From: Synechococcales cyanobacterium GL140_1_metabat_312 | GTDB lineage: Bacteria; Cyanobacteriota; Cyanobacteriia; Leptolyngbyales; Leptolyngbyaceae | DNA: 34,416 bases | Assembly: GCA_025351345.1 (NCBI GenBank) | Contig: JANXWB010000065.1 | Span: 1 to 34,416 of the forward strand | Direction of reading: 5' to 3' | Shown here: positions 19,433 through 30,100 of the stretch, piece after piece | Position numbering within the stretch: position 1 is the first letter of the stretch | How the letters are laid out: every line of letters starts with the position of its first letter | The notes under the pieces: model-generated | The model's input: the letters and a program-made list of their open reading frames with translations, nothing else | The model's database searches: none | Told to the model about the DNA's origin: nothing | Program-made: the position numbers and the translations under genes

Positions 19433-21175
19433 TTATGGCTCTTGAACCAAGGCAGCAAACGATTCATACACTTGGGCTAACGCTTGACGCTGATCATTAC
19501 CAGACTGACTAAATTCAGACAAGCTACTGGTAATAAATTCAACACGTCCCTTGAGATCTGTGAGGTTATCTTGGAAGGGCTGAAGCATTTCGTCATAAAG
19601 CGCGAGTTTTGACTGACTGTTAGCTAACAGAACCCTCTTATCTTGCAAGGTTTCGTCTTGAGCTAAGAGGGCTTGGTGCTGGGGCATTAAGTCTTGTTCC
19701 TGTTGAGTTACCATGCCTTGAGTCTGCTCGATGGAACTGTGAATTTGCGCAATCTGGGTCTCAATTTGGACCAACTCTTCCGATCGTTGCTGACGGAAGC
19801 TATCAATTTGAGCGAAGACTGGACCTAAGTTGAGTCCATTTTCAGACGCATGGGGATCAGGTTTACCTTGACGACGAGCCACAACAGTTTGGTGCTGACG
19901 TAGAACGCTTTCCTTTTCCCGCACGCTACGACGTTGACCCACTAAGGTCTCATTCAAGAATTGGTAGGCATCCCGTTCATCGGTTAGTTCATTCTCCAGG
20001 TTCAACCGATCGAAATGATTGGCTTGAGACACACGATGTTCGAGTTCATCGATTTCTTTTTGCTTCAGTTCCAGTTCCTCCTCTTGATTTGAGACAAAAT
20101 CTGAAGATCGCTTAAAGTCACTGGAAATATCACTAATCAGACTTTGGAGCGCTTCGATATTCATGGCTTCTAGAGCCGCTACATCCACTTGTCCCGCAAT
20201 GTTCACATCATCAAGTCCTTCCGTCATCCGGTAAAGCTGCTGATGAATTTCTTCATGGTGCTGCAATTGTAGTGTCAACGCTTGAGCGTAGTCGTGCTTA
20301 GCTTGAACCATGGACTGTTGAACCTGTAGCTCAGCTTTGGCTTTTTCTAGGCCATCTGAAGCATCGCGCCATTGTTGCCACTGAATCTGATGAGTTTTAG
20401 TGCTTTCATCCAGTTCAATTTGTTGGGCTTCAAGCTGCGATCGGTACTCACCCACTCGGTCCCAATGGATCTGAAGCTGAGACTGCTGTTGACCAATCAC
20501 CTGTTGAGCAAAGCCAGTCTGTTCTTGAACCGTGTCCAGGGATACGATCGCGCCCTCAACCCGGTTTAGCAATCCATTAATATGTTGAGCCTTTTCCGTA
20601 TCCAGCACCGTCCCCTGCTGAATCTCTGCTTTACGATCCTCCAGCCGATTCATCTCGCCCCTAAGCTGATCCCACGCCCCTTCAAGCTCTTTCTTTTGAC
20701 GATCGAATTCTTCCTTTTGCCCCTCGACTTCAGTGCGGACCTGTTCAAACTGCTCGCGCTGGGACTCCATTTGTTCCGCATCGCTTTCCATTTGCTCAAG
20801 CTGCTCTCGCCGCGCCTCCATCTCCATTTCACGACGATTCAGCTCTTGACTTTGATAGGTCAGAGACTGTTTCCACTGCTCAATTTCTTCTTCTTGGGTC
20901 TTAAATTTCTCTTGTAGTCGCGAGAAAGTTTGCAGGATGCTCACTAAAGGCCGTCCGGCTTCCTGAATCCTTTGCACCTGACGACTAGTGGTCAAGTCAG
21001 CCAGTAATAGTGTTCCGGCTGCATAACGACTCGCTTCGTCCGCCGGGACCGTTTCTTCCCCCGTTACGGCAGTCCAGTTCTGCTCGGTTCGCTGACAAGC
21101 CAAGAGTTTTAACTCGGTCTTGCTGCCCCCCATCAGACCGCTTTTTTTTTGAATGACTTCTGCCAAATAAAGCAC
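19433..21175 (-). CDS. hmpF: Pilus motility/taxis protein HmpF
   Basis: Cyanobacterium-specific coiled-coil protein required for type IV pilus-driven motility. In Nostoc hormogonia it localises to the cell poles under control of the Hmp chemosensory system. It is 580 aa. A small N-terminal globular region opens MLYLAEVIQKKSGLMGGSKT, with LKLLACQRTEQNWTAV and DEASRYAAGTLLLADL (about residues 1-85). The rest is almost continuous Gln/Glu-rich coiled coil (about 88-560) with few prolines and no membrane segment. It is divergent from the chemosensory operon across 304 bp, which fits a shared role and possibly shared control. Confidence 0.9.
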   Translation of the reverse strand: MLYLAEVIQKKSGLMGGSKTELKLLACQRTEQNWTAVTGEETVPADEASRYAAGTLLLADLTTSRQVQRIQEAGRPLVSILQTFSRLQEKFKTQEEEIEQWKQSLTYQSQELNRREMEMEARREQLEQMESDAEQMESQREQFEQVRTEVEGQKEEFDRQKKELEGAWDQLRGEMNRLEDRKAEIQQGTVLDTEKAQHINGLLNRVEGAIVSLDTVQEQTGFAQQVIGQQQSQLQIHWDRVGEYRSQLEAQQIELDESTKTHQIQWQQWRDASDGLEKAKAELQVQQSMVQAKHDYAQALTLQLQHHEEIHQQLYRMTEGLDDVNIAGQVDVAALEAMNIEALQSLISDISSDFKRSSDFVSNQEEELELKQKEIDELEHRVSQANHFDRLNLENELTDERDAYQFLNETLVGQRRSVREKESVLRQHQTVVARRQGKPDPHASENGLNLGPVFAQIDSFRQQRSEELVQIETQIAQIHSSIEQTQGMVTQQEQDLMPQHQALLAQDETLQDKRVLLANSQSKLALYDEMLQPFQDNLTDLKGRVEFITSSLSEFSQSGNDQRQALAQVYESFAALVQEP

Positions 21176-21479
21176 GCGCTTAGCCCTCTACCATATCTGA
21201 TCGCAAATCTTAGCAATCTAAATCCTAGTATGCCACTTCACCGCCTGAAATAGCGTTCAGGCTGGACGGCTAGAATTAAAAAATTGCCCTATTGTTCAAT
21301 TTGTATCCATCAGGACCTTGGATTCGAGTCACAGTGACAATCCAAAACCGATCGGATAATCTCTTGCTCAATTATGCCCAAGCTTCACCGCATTCATCAG
21401 TCCAATGTAAAATCTCTTTAAAGATATTTTCAAAGAGATTTTTGATGTTATTTTTTGGCTTCATGGGGATCAGGGTGGT
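21176..21479. other. Divergent hmpF / chemosensory operon regulatory region
   Basis: This 304-bp gap has no credible gene; the small frame opening at 21292 looks random. It must hold the start signals for hmpF (leftward) and the chemosensory genes (rightward). AT-rich stretches occur around 21274-21315. I could not pick a convincing -35/-10 pair. The clearest structure is the perfect hairpin at 21409-21442. Confidence 0.6.
21409..21442 (+). promoter_or_regulatory. Perfect 11-bp hairpin in the leader of the chemosensory operon
   Basis: AAAATCTCTTT (21409-21419) and AAAGAGATTTT (21432-21442) are exact reverse complements around a 12-nt AT-rich loop. T-rich DNA follows (to about 21456), and the first start codon of the operon is 37 nt after the stem. 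It could be a leader terminator/attenuator, an operator for a dimeric regulator, or the terminator of an unseen transcript. Confidence 0.6.
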
Positions 21480-22691
21480 ATGCAGGGAGAACTAACTGAA
21501 ATTGATATTCGCAGCATTCTCCAATTGGTTGAACTGGGACAGCGGACAGGACAACTTTTGGTGGAGACCTATGCTTGCCCAACGGATCGCACCGACGATC
21601 GGACTTGGTATGTCTTTTTTCTAAATGGTCAGGTGGTGTATGCAGGTAATCCGGCAGCAGGTCTATCTCGATTACGGGGATTTCTGGCATCCTACGGCTT
21701 AGAAAAAGACTTTCAGCGGATTACCACCATGCCCGACTCGGTCGCCAATGCGCCAGAATATGGTGCGCTGTGGCAGCTTTTAGAAAATCGGGTCATTACG
21801 ACAACTCAGGCGAAAGAAATTCTTCAAGGGATGATTCAAGAAACTCTGTTTGACTTGCTCAGTTTACGGCAGGGCTATTTTATATTTGAGATGGGCGCGC
21901 CCTTAACCCCACAACTTGTGACGCTGCCCGTGATGCCGATCGTGGCTACCACGCTTCAGCAGGTTCAAGAGTGGAAGCAGTGGTATCCTCAGGTTCATTC
22001 GCCAGAGCAAATCCCGTTGATTGTTGATGCTGAGGCACTTCAAAGCGCACTTCCAACAGGCACGGTTAAAACCTTACTCAGTTTTGTAGATGGCCAAGCG
22101 TCCCTGCGTCAAATTGCCCGTGGCCTAAATCGAGACGTGTTGGCGGTGACTCGTGCCCTGCATCCCTGTATTCAACGAGGTTGGATCCAGTTTCTTGAGG
22201 ACGATCGGACTCGAACCAGTCGCTGGAATTATTCAGCCAGCACCCCACGTCCGATGCCCTGTGTGGCTTGTCTTGATGATGCAGCAACCGTACGTCACAG
22301 TGTGGAAAATATTTTGGAACGCCATGGCTATAGATCCGTGGTGCTGGATCACCCTGTAACGGCCTTGAGTCAGTTTTTTACTCATAAGCCAGACCTGATC
22401 CTTTGCGACATCACCATGCCTGAGCTAGATGGGTATGAAGTCTGTGCCATGTTGCGTCAGTCTAGTTATTTCCGACAGACCCCCATTGTCATGCTCACTG
22501 GATTGGATGGCTTTATCGATCGGGTGCGGGCACAGATGGTTGGAGCAACCGACTATCTAGCTAAACCTTTTGGTGAAGAAGAACTGGTGACAATTGTCGA
22601 GAAATATGTTGGATTGGGACAAATTGAGAGTTCCAAATCGTCTGAATCTACAGAAATAGCTTCAAAAGAAGAACCCTGGCCTGAAATTTAG
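21480..22691 (+). CDS. PatA/PixG-type response regulator (HmpA/PilG-like)
   Basis: Output or branching regulator of the chemosensory system. It is 403 aa. The N-terminal PATAN/DUF4388-like region opens MQGELTEIDIRSILQLVELG, with TGQLLVE and WYVFFLNGQVVYAG. A helical middle segment (LLSFVDGQASLRQIARGL) follows, then a C-terminal receiver domain with D266-D267, phosphoacceptor D310 in LILCDITMPELDGYE and K362 in YLAKPF. The layout matches PatA/PixG proteins that open the pix and tax3 loci of Synechocystis and the hmp locus of Nostoc. Such proteins act on pilus motors or cell polarity rather than DNA. AGGGTGG lies just before the ATG, after a leader hairpin. Confidence 0.9.
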   Translation: MQGELTEIDIRSILQLVELGQRTGQLLVETYACPTDRTDDRTWYVFFLNGQVVYAGNPAAGLSRLRGFLASYGLEKDFQRITTMPDSVANAPEYGALWQLLENRVITTTQAKEILQGMIQETLFDLLSLRQGYFIFEMGAPLTPQLVTLPVMPIVATTLQQVQEWKQWYPQVHSPEQIPLIVDAEALQSALPTGTVKTLLSFVDGQASLRQIARGLNRDVLAVTRALHPCIQRGWIQFLEDDRTRTSRWNYSASTPRPMPCVACLDDAATVRHSVENILERHGYRSVVLDHPVTALSQFFTHKPDLILCDITMPELDGYEVCAMLRQSSYFRQTPIVMLTGLDGFIDRVRAQMVGATDYLAKPFGEEELVTIVEKYVGLGQIESSKSSESTEIASKEEPWPEI

Positions 22692-22897
22692 TCTCTATTC
22701 CTGGTCCTTAAAGCAGTTGCATTATCAAATACAACGGCTCTCCATAGGTGTAATTAATCGAGATAAGGCTGAAATCTCCACTTTTCTATACGGGAAGTCT
22801 GTTTATTTTGACGATTGAGGGTACCTTATTACTACACCCCGGTTTTACGATTGGTCGATGGGTTGGGAGTGCGGTCGCCAAATTTAGGCAGAGGGTT

Positions 22898-23263
22898 ATG
22901 AGTACAGTTTTGGTGGTCGAAGACAGTGTGACTCAACGGGAGATGATTACAGACTTGCTCAAGGGAAGTGGCTTGAGCGTGTCCATCGCAACCGATGGAG
23001 TTGAGGCATTGGAACACATTGAAGGACATCGTCCTGATCTGGTGGTCTTAGATATTGTGATGCCTCGGATGAATGGATATGAGGTCTGTCGTCGAATTAA
23101 GGCGGATCCTAAAACTCAACATGTTCCGGTCGTGATGTGTTCTTCAAAAGGTGAAGAATTCGATCGGTATTGGGGCATGAAGCAGGGGGCCGATGCGTAT
23201 ATCGCCAAGCCATTCCAGCCGACTGAGCTAGTGGGAACCGTGAAGCAGTTACTACGAGGTTAG
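22898..23263 (+). CDS. hmpB: CheY-like single-domain response regulator (HmpB/PilH-like)
   Basis: A stand-alone receiver domain of 121 aa with no output module. The acidic pair is E8-D9 (LVVEDS), the phosphoacceptor D52 (VVLDIVMPRMNGYEV), the switch Ser is in MCSSK and the conserved lysine is K104 (YIAKPF). It probably takes phosphate from the CheA hybrid downstream and acts at the pilus machinery or as a phosphate sink. The frame opens earlier at 22808, but GAGGG at 22891-22895 ahead of the ATG and the family N-terminus fix the start. The cheW-like gene follows after 11 nt. Confidence 0.9.
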   Translation: MSTVLVVEDSVTQREMITDLLKGSGLSVSIATDGVEALEHIEGHRPDLVVLDIVMPRMNGYEVCRRIKADPKTQHVPVVMCSSKGEEFDRYWGMKQGADAYIAKPFQPTELVGTVKQLLRG

Positions 23264-23274
23264 AGAGTGAAGTT

Positions 23275-23802
23275 ATGGTAGGAATGCCTGATTTTTTAAC
23301 AGGGCGTGGCCAAGACCAAGCCCCTGAGTTTCAGGAGTTGGAAAGCCCAGAAGGTGAGCTACATCTGCGCTTTTATGTGTCATCTGGAGAAGAGTTCGCC
23401 TTACCTGCAACCGGAATTAGGGAGGTTCTGTCTCCCGTTCCCGATCGGATTACTCCTGTGCCCAATGTTTCACCCCTACTCCTTGGAACCTTGAATGTTC
23501 GAGGTCGTGTCGTTTGGGTAGCAGATTTAGGACAGTTTCTTGGGGACTCAACCCCCTTGAACACCGATCGTCAGGAAATTTCCGTGATTGCTGTCGAAGA
23601 TCAAGACATTTTATTGGGCTTGGCTGTCGATCGGATTGTGGGAATGGAATGGCTGGACATTGAAAAAATACAAGCCCCAACCACCGTCTCTGACGGTGTC
23701 GCACCCTTTCTGCGCGGGGAGTGGGTTATGGGAGAAGATCGGCGTTTTTTGCGTCTCTTAGACCAAATTTCAATTCTTCGATCGGCTAGATGGGCGGCTT
23801 AA
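23275..23802 (+). CDS. hmpC: CheW-like scaffold protein (HmpC/PilI-like)
   Basis: Adaptor that couples the receptor to CheA in the signalling array. It is 175 aa with a single CheW domain: LRFYVSSGEEFALPATGIREVL, VPNVSPLLLGTLNVRGRVVWVADLG-type residues split across two strands, then ISVIAVEDQDILLGLAVDRIVG. The conserved glycine-bearing NVRG turn is present. An acidic N-terminal extension of about 25 residues precedes the domain. ATG at 23275 follows GAGAG; an ATG at 23284 is also possible. It lies 11 nt after the cheY-like gene. Confidence 0.9.
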   Translation: MVGMPDFLTGRGQDQAPEFQELESPEGELHLRFYVSSGEEFALPATGIREVLSPVPDRITPVPNVSPLLLGTLNVRGRVVWVADLGQFLGDSTPLNTDRQEISVIAVEDQDILLGLAVDRIVGMEWLDIEKIQAPTTVSDGVAPFLRGEWVMGEDRRFLRLLDQISILRSARWAA

Positions 23803-23824
23803 ATTAATGGGATGGGCACGTAAC

Positions 23825-23860
23825 TTCAAGAATTAAGGGAATAAATGTTCACTTCTTGAA
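23825..23860. repeat. Inverted repeat downstream of the cheW-like gene
   Basis: TTCAAGAA (23825-23832) and TTCTTGAA (23853-23860) are perfect complements around 20 nt, in the 257-bp gap before the receptor gene. With no T-run after it, its role is unclear. The same gap holds a small GAAGC-TTGAT-GCTTC hairpin near 24011 and ends in a strong AGGAGGAGG ribosome binding site at 24049-24057. Confidence 0.4.
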
Positions 23861-24059
23861 ATATTCAGTATCCTGAAGTACTTGTGTCCATCCGTAAGAT
23901 AAATGCTCTTTATACATTACACCCGATCGTCTCCATCCCTTGACGGTCGATTAATCAACATTACGTTCATATCAACACCTTAAAACGTAAGAGCAAACTA
24001 TTCACGCTTAGAAGCTTGATGCTTCACAAACGGCATTCAACATTGACAGGAGGAGGACC

Positions 24060-26918
24060 ATGACCCGCAGCACTGATTTTGCACAGGAATATCAACAGGC
24101 AGAAAAAGCCTACATGCAGGGACGCTACGACGAGGCAGCGGAAGTTGTCGATCGTCTAGTTGTAGACCATCCTCAAGATCCCAATGCACGGTTGTTGCGG
24201 GGACACATCTATTGCTATGGGCTTCAGCGCTACGACGTTGCCCAAGAACAATACCAAGAAGTCCTAGGGTTAACCCAAGATCCAGAATATGTAGACTACG
24301 CCAATAGTGGACTGACCTATGCCCGTCAATTTGCCGCAGACATAGACCATAACGGCTTAAGTGGTGACTCAGACTCAGGATCCTTGAATCGTGAGGATTA
24401 CGGTACAGTTTGGCAATCTGCTGATGACGCCTCCGATTCGTTCGTTCTGGTCGATATGGATATTGAAGATGACAATTCTATTGGATTTCCAATGGACACA
24501 CCCAATCTGTTCGATTCCTCGACCAATGGCACCACTAAAACGGCCACCAGTCAATCCACCATGACTAGCATAATGGATGATTTGGTTGAAGATGATTTTC
24601 AAGGAATAGGTGAGGCTCCTTCACCCCTGAATGATCCCTTTGCGATGCCGTCCAATGATCCCTTTGCAATACCCAATGTCGCGACCTCTACTCCTTCTGG
24701 AGGATCTGAAAGTCCTTTTTCTGGGGATGATGGATTCATGGAAATGGCTTGGGATGACTCCGATGATGGGGATGTCTTTAGCGATTTTAATGATGCTTCT
24801 GTATCAGGCGCCGATTTAACAGGCTCTAGCTCTAGTATCAAGAAGGTCGGTAATAAAGGCGAAGACACGTCGTCACAGGGTCCAAATTCCAGCGTAAGTG
24901 AGCCTATTGCACCCGCATTTCCCACCACAAATTCACCTTTCCAGGAGATGAACGATCGCTGGGGACCTGATACGGACCCTGTCGAGGAAACCATGTTTAT
25001 GTCTGGCAATGAGTTTGGCTCCGAAGGTGGAGGGCCTGACTTCATGTCGTCGCCTTCGTCGAATTATTCACAAAATGCGACTAACAGGTTCACCCCCGCA
25101 CCCACTCAGGGGAATACAATAGATTTCATCGATGATTTTGATGAATTTGATGATTTAGGAAATCTTGCTGATTTCGACATGTCTGAGGATTCTGCTGGAT
25201 TTACCAGCCCATCGGTGGGGGGAGCATTTTCGATGGCAGGTGGGGCAGCGGCGGTGGCCTATGGTCGAGATTCGATCGGTACGTCAGGGTTTGGTCTCAC
25301 GGCAGATCGATCGGAGGATTCAGGCTTCACGTCTAGTTCGATTCCTGATGATGATGACTTTGGTCTCTCAGATAGTGCGAATGAGTCGATGCCGACGTTT
25401 ACGCAAGTAGATAATCAGCACGTTGATAGTACTCCGACCATTGAGCAAGGATTTTTTGCACCCTTAGAAAACGCTTCGTTTGCCGGAAAACAGCTTGCGG
25501 TTGCGGTTGCAGCGGGGGTAGCCTCTGCGTTAGCGGTTGCACTGGTTAGCTTCATGACGGCTAATACAGTTAATCTTGCAAATGCGTCTCCAGCGGAAAA
25601 AGAAGTCCAAGAAAAAGTCGTTGGTCACCTTCGGGGCAACAGTCTTTGGATGGCCTTGGCTGGAATGGTGGGCGGTGGGGGCGCGGCCTACGGGATTGGC
25701 CAGCTCACGACTCGTCATATGAAGCGATCGACCACTGACCTGAAAAAACAATTTGATGCCGTGTGTGGCGGTAACTTGGGCGTGCGATCGACGGTCCACG
25801 CTGAAGATGAACTCGGTGAACTATCAGCCGGCTTTAACCAAATGGCCCGAGTCATTCTAGCCACAACAAGTGAGGCTCAACGTAAAGCTGAAGAGCAAGA
25901 GCAAGCTAAAGAAGACTTGCAGCGCCAAGTGATTCGGTTGCTGGACGATGTAGAAGGAGCCGCCCGAGGTGACTTGACGGTACAAGCCGAAGTAACCGCC
26001 GATGTACTTGGTGCCGTGGCAGATTCCTTCAACTTAACCATTCAAAACCTCCGAGAAATTGTCCAACAGGTGAAGCTTGCCACTCGTCAGGTGAGCAAAG
26101 GATCGACTGAGAACGAAATGTTTGCTCGCGGCCTTTCGTCTGATGCGTTGCGTCAAGCCGAAGAATTGGCCGTAACGCTAAATTCGGTTCAGATGATGAC
26201 TGAATCGATTCACCGGGTGGCCGACAGCGCCCGTGAGGCTGAAGAAGTGGCTAAACAAGCAACAGCAACGGCTCAGAAGGGAGGAGAAGCGGTTGAACGC
26301 ACGGTGGCCGGGATTCTTGAAATCCGCGAAACCGTTGCAGAAACTACCCGTAAGGTGAAGCGATTAGCTGAATCTTCTCAGGAAATTTCTAAGATTGTGG
26401 CCTTGATTTCTCAGATCGCGTCACGGACCAACTTGTTAGCTTTGAACGCTAGTATCGAAGCAGCCCGTGCGGGTGAAGCCGGACGTGGATTCGCTATTGT
26501 GGCAGATGAAGTTCGACAGTTGGCCGATCGGGCGGCTAAGGCATCCAAGGAAATTGAACAAATTGTCTTGCAGATTCAAAGCGAAACTGGATCTGTGATG
26601 ACCGCCATGGAAGAAGGGACGCAGCAGGTGATTGAGGGAACTCGGTTGGCCGAACAAGCTAAACGAAGTCTTGATGACATCATTCAGGTGTCCAATCGGA
26701 TTAATACCCTGGTACAGTCCATCACCTCGGATACCGTTGAGCAAACCGAAACCTCGCGTGCGGTGGCCCAGGTCATGCAGTCCGTTGAGTTGACGGCCCA
26801 AGAGACCTCTCAAGAGGCCCAGCGCGTGTCGGCATCCCTTCAAAACCTGGTGGGAGTTGCCCGTGACTTGCTGACTTCCGTGGAGCGTTTTCGGGTAGAT
26901 GCTGTCGATCGGAATTAG
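24060..26918 (+). CDS. hmpD: Methyl-accepting chemotaxis protein with TPR-like N-terminus (HmpD/PilJ-like)
   Basis: Receptor of the pilus chemosensory system, 952 aa. Residues 7-95 look like TPR helices ([40 protein letters not shown]). About 96-470 is Asp/Ser/Gly/Phe-rich and presumably disordered, with a repeated NDPFA motif and a Gly/Ala island near 386-402. Two transmembrane helices follow (about 478-501 and 529-549) with only about 27 residues between them. HAMP-like segments lie near 550-600 and 620-675, then the signalling domain with [40 protein letters not shown] and helical bundles to about 940. Signal input is probably cytoplasmic or intramembrane. AGGAGGAGG precedes the ATG. Homologues are PilJ of Synechocystis tax3 and HmpD of Nostoc. 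Confidence 0.92.
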   Translation: MTRSTDFAQEYQQAEKAYMQGRYDEAAEVVDRLVVDHPQDPNARLLRGHIYCYGLQRYDVAQEQYQEVLGLTQDPEYVDYANSGLTYARQFAADIDHNGLSGDSDSGSLNREDYGTVWQSADDASDSFVLVDMDIEDDNSIGFPMDTPNLFDSSTNGTTKTATSQSTMTSIMDDLVEDDFQGIGEAPSPLNDPFAMPSNDPFAIPNVATSTPSGGSESPFSGDDGFMEMAWDDSDDGDVFSDFNDASVSGADLTGSSSSIKKVGNKGEDTSSQGPNSSVSEPIAPAFPTTNSPFQEMNDRWGPDTDPVEETMFMSGNEFGSEGGGPDFMSSPSSNYSQNATNRFTPAPTQGNTIDFIDDFDEFDDLGNLADFDMSEDSAGFTSPSVGGAFSMAGGAAAVAYGRDSIGTSGFGLTADRSEDSGFTSSSIPDDDDFGLSDSANESMPTFTQVDNQHVDSTPTIEQGFFAPLENASFAGKQLAVAVAAGVASALAVALVSFMTANTVNLANASPAEKEVQEKVVGHLRGNSLWMALAGMVGGGGAAYGIGQLTTRHMKRSTTDLKKQFDAVCGGNLGVRSTVHAEDELGELSAGFNQMARVILATTSEAQRKAEEQEQAKEDLQRQVIRLLDDVEGAARGDLTVQAEVTADVLGAVADSFNLTIQNLREIVQQVKLATRQVSKGSTENEMFARGLSSDALRQAEELAVTLNSVQMMTESIHRVADSAREAEEVAKQATATAQKGGEAVERTVAGILEIRETVAETTRKVKRLAESSQEISKIVALISQIASRTNLLALNASIEAARAGEAGRGFAIVADEVRQLADRAAKASKEIEQIVLQIQSETGSVMTAMEEGTQQVIEGTRLAEQAKRSLDDIIQVSNRINTLVQSITSDTVEQTETSRAVAQVMQSVELTAQETSQEAQRVSASLQNLVGVARDLLTSVERFRVDAVDRN

Positions 26919-27088
26919 AACGATTGCACTTCATCTATGATGGATTTAGTCCGTCCAAATGTCATAGAGTTGTGAGATTTTTTTCCGTTCTCAAGGGTTT
27001 GCGATACATTGGCGATACAGAGGGAGTAGATTCACAGCAAAAGCGAATTAATGCTTTTCGCTAGAGTTTATTTTTCGTTAGATTCCTT

Positions 27089-27116
27089 GGGTTTGTTTCG
27101 ATTTTTGACCAAACCC
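27089..27116 (+). promoter_or_regulatory. Hairpin in the leader of the CheA-hybrid gene
   Basis: GGGTTTG (27089-27095) and CAAACCC (27110-27116) are perfect complements around a 14-nt T-rich loop, 33 nt before the start codon, in a 231-bp gap. A second structure, AAAAGC/GCTTTT, lies upstream near 27040-27058. Either could influence read-through from the receptor gene or translation; there is no U-run after the 27089 stem. Confidence 0.4.
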
Positions 27117-27149
27117 TTTCAAGCATGATTAACAGACAGGGATAAACCT

Positions 27150-30100
27150 ATGCAGCCGGAACAACAACAGCGAATCATGGGCTACTTTATTGAGGAAGCA
27201 AAGGACCACCTCAATACAATTGAACAGGGATTGTTGAATCTGCAAGGAACCCTCGACGATTCTGAGATGGCCAACGAACTCTTTCGGGCCGCCCATTCAG
27301 TCAAAGGTGGGGCGGCGATGTTGGGGCTTGGGGGCATTCAGCAGACTTCTCATAAATTAGAAGATTATTTTAAAATTCTGAAAGAGACTCCAAGCATTCG
27401 GGTCGATCAAAAGCTAGAAACTCTTCTTCTTCAGGTTTTTGATACGCTTAACGGTCTTTTAGAACAACTTCAGACTCCATTTGGTTTGACGGAAGAGGTT
27501 AATCAATCTGCTTTGCGGGATGCGAATCCTGTGTTTGCTCAAGTGGATCAGCATTTACAAGCGATGATCGCATCAGCTAATCCCACATTGGTGGGCCGAT
27601 CGACGTCGCCATCCTCTCGTTCACTGGTATTCCAAGAGCAAGTCCCGGCCAAATTGCGAGAAATGCTGGATCTCTTCAAACAGATCGATACCAATCCATC
27701 CCTACGATCGAATCTTCAACGGGTTTGTGCGGATTTGAGAGGATTTGGCGAGACATTTGCCTTAACCAATTGGATTTCACTTTTGGAGTTGACAGAACGG
27801 GCAGTTTTGAATCCTGAGAATTCTGGGCGAGTTTTAGCGGGAATTACGCTGAAGGATTTGAAGCAGGCCCAGGCACAGATCTTATCTGATCAAGATAGTG
27901 CGATCGCGGCAAGTGATGCATTAGTTGCATTAGCTCCGCTTTCGGCAGAACCACTTGTGAGCGATAGTGATGATGATTTCTCAAGTCTCTTTGATGGTGA
28001 TGATTTAGAATCCGATCTTGGCTTTGACTCAGATGCATCAGATTTATTGGATCTGGGTTCGCTTGAATCTGATGACTTTGATTTATTTGCAGATACGGAT
28101 CTCTCGGCTGCATCCAGTATTGATGGTTTGGAGCTAGACGGTTTGCAACTAGATGATTTTGGTCTAGGGGATTTCGGTCTACCTACAGGTGATTTCGATG
28201 CAAGTCTAAATACCTTAGATAATCTGGGCGGGATAGACGATTTAGAGACCTTGGATGATTTCCAGGGGCTGGGAGATCTCGATAAGCTGGATTTTGGGGA
28301 TTTGCAAGACGATGATTTAGGATTAGGAATTTTAGAGGCTGAGCAAGATCAATTAGAAATTTCCTCTCAAGGGACTTCTGCTACTGAGGCATCCTTTAGA
28401 GATCTGATGATGTTTGGGGATTCTGGACCCGAAATGGGCCTAGCTGAACTCAATAGCTTGGCTGATTTATTTGAAGGCGAGGTACCGGATCTGTCTTCGA
28501 CTTGGCAAGTTGAAGAGGAGATTAATAATTCGACTGAATTGTCTTTGGATGATTTGGGATTGCAGGCAGATTCTCGTTCCGATCGGACCTTGAGTTCAGA
28601 TTCAATGTCTGATGATGCCCTTAATGATTTATTTGGTAGTGCGTTGGTAGATGATGCACCCACGCCGTTGAATTTTGATTTTGATTTATCAGATGATGAT
28701 TCTTTACTTGGAGACTCCTTAGATCTAGAGCATTTAGGTTTAGATGATTTAGGTTTGGATACTCCAGAAGATTTGGATCGAGATACCTCATCGTCATTTA
28801 GTGACCTAGGTGACTTGTTTGGGGAATTAGATGAGGCAGATCTACAATTTGATCCGTCTTTGGATGCTGGACCTGAGCCTATACAAGAATTAGAACTTGA
28901 GGGCTTTAAGTTCGATGACGATAACGACAATGATGATAGCTTTAGCAGTCTCTTTATAGATGAAGACTCGGCTCTTGCTTCCTCGGCATCCACCGTCAGT
29001 GATTTAGGTGAAATGGATTCGTTGTTTGGCGATGTCCCTTACAATTTAGATGTCCCTGTTGCTTCTGCCTCAGACACGATGAGTTTGGACAGCAATGACT
29101 TCAGCGGTTTGGAAGATGGTTCGGCGTTACTGGATCTGACGGACCAGGATGCAGAGAGTGATATTTTCTTCGGAATGGACGAACCGATCTTATTGGATTC
29201 TCTGGAGAGCGAAACAGAAATGCAGTTTGATCCAAATCTGAATTTTGGATCTACCGATGATCTAAATAATGATTGGATATTGCCAGAAACTGACTTAGAT
29301 TTAGATTCTGACTTGGATTTAAGTTCTGACCTAGGTTTAGATTCTGATTTAGATTCCGACTTAGGTTTAGATTTGGATTCTGACTTAGATTTAAGCTCTG
29401 ACTTAGATTTAGGTCTAGATTCTGATCTAGATTTAGGGTCTGAACTTAGCGATTCATTTGATAGTAATTTTGATTTTGGACAGGGCTTAGTCTTAGATAA
29501 TTTTTCATCTGATGCATTGGCCTTTGATGATTTGTTGGATGAAGATGATTTGTTGGACGAAAACGTCTCCTTGGACGCATTTGGTTTAGACATCGCGGAA
29601 ACTTCTGAACTAGATTTAGACATAGTTGAAGATGATGTTTGGGGCGATGTAGAACCCTTGTCTAGTGATGCTGACGGATCAAATGATCTATTTGGAATGG
29701 CCGCGATCGGGATTGGTGGCGTCGGCGCAATGGGTGTTGTAAGTGCAATGCAAAATCCCACTTCAACGGATTCGGACGTTGTATTAGATAGTGTGAGTTC
29801 TGATGATGTCTGGGACGATGACCTCTGGGGAGATACATCCTTAGAAATGCCTTCTAGCAATATTGCTTCTAGTACGATCGAGCTAGAGAATTTATCTGAA
29901 TCCGATGATCTTTCAGAATTAGAGATTCGTGGAGATGATATGAATCTAGATGACATGAATCTAGATGACATGAGCTTGGAATCCAGTGGTGTAGATGACA
30001 TGAGCTTAGATGACATGAGCTTAGATGATATCGATTTAGGTGAAGTGAACCTGGATCAGATAGATTTAGGTGAAATGAACTTAGATAGTGAATTTACTTC

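Noticed and set aside
20582-20917. Leu/Phe-rich plus-strand frame resembling a membrane protein
   Set aside because: Antisense reading of the Gln/Glu-rich coiled coil of hmpF, which gives Leu/Phe-rich artefacts.
22808-22897. N-terminal extension of the CheY-like gene
   Set aside because: The extension has no family match, while the ATG at 22898 has a good ribosome site and gives a normal receiver-domain start.
24599-25045. 148-residue minus-strand frame within the receptor gene
   Set aside because: Antisense to the acidic disordered segment; composition is a mirror of the real gene.
28367-28993. 208-residue open frame on the minus strand
   Set aside because: Same cause: biased acidic coding sequence read antisense. 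No domain or ribosome site is seen.
29039-30016. 325-residue open frame on the minus strand, Ser/Lys-rich
   Set aside because: It is the antisense reading of the Asp-Leu repeats of the CheA-hybrid linker. GAT/GAC and TTA codons read backwards as Ser/Lys-rich sequence with few stops.
29292-30089. Repeats as a CRISPR array or RTX calcium-binding repeats
   Set aside because: Units are short, coding and without spacers. The protein pattern is D-L-D-S, not the GGxGxDxxx nonapeptide of RTX repeats.
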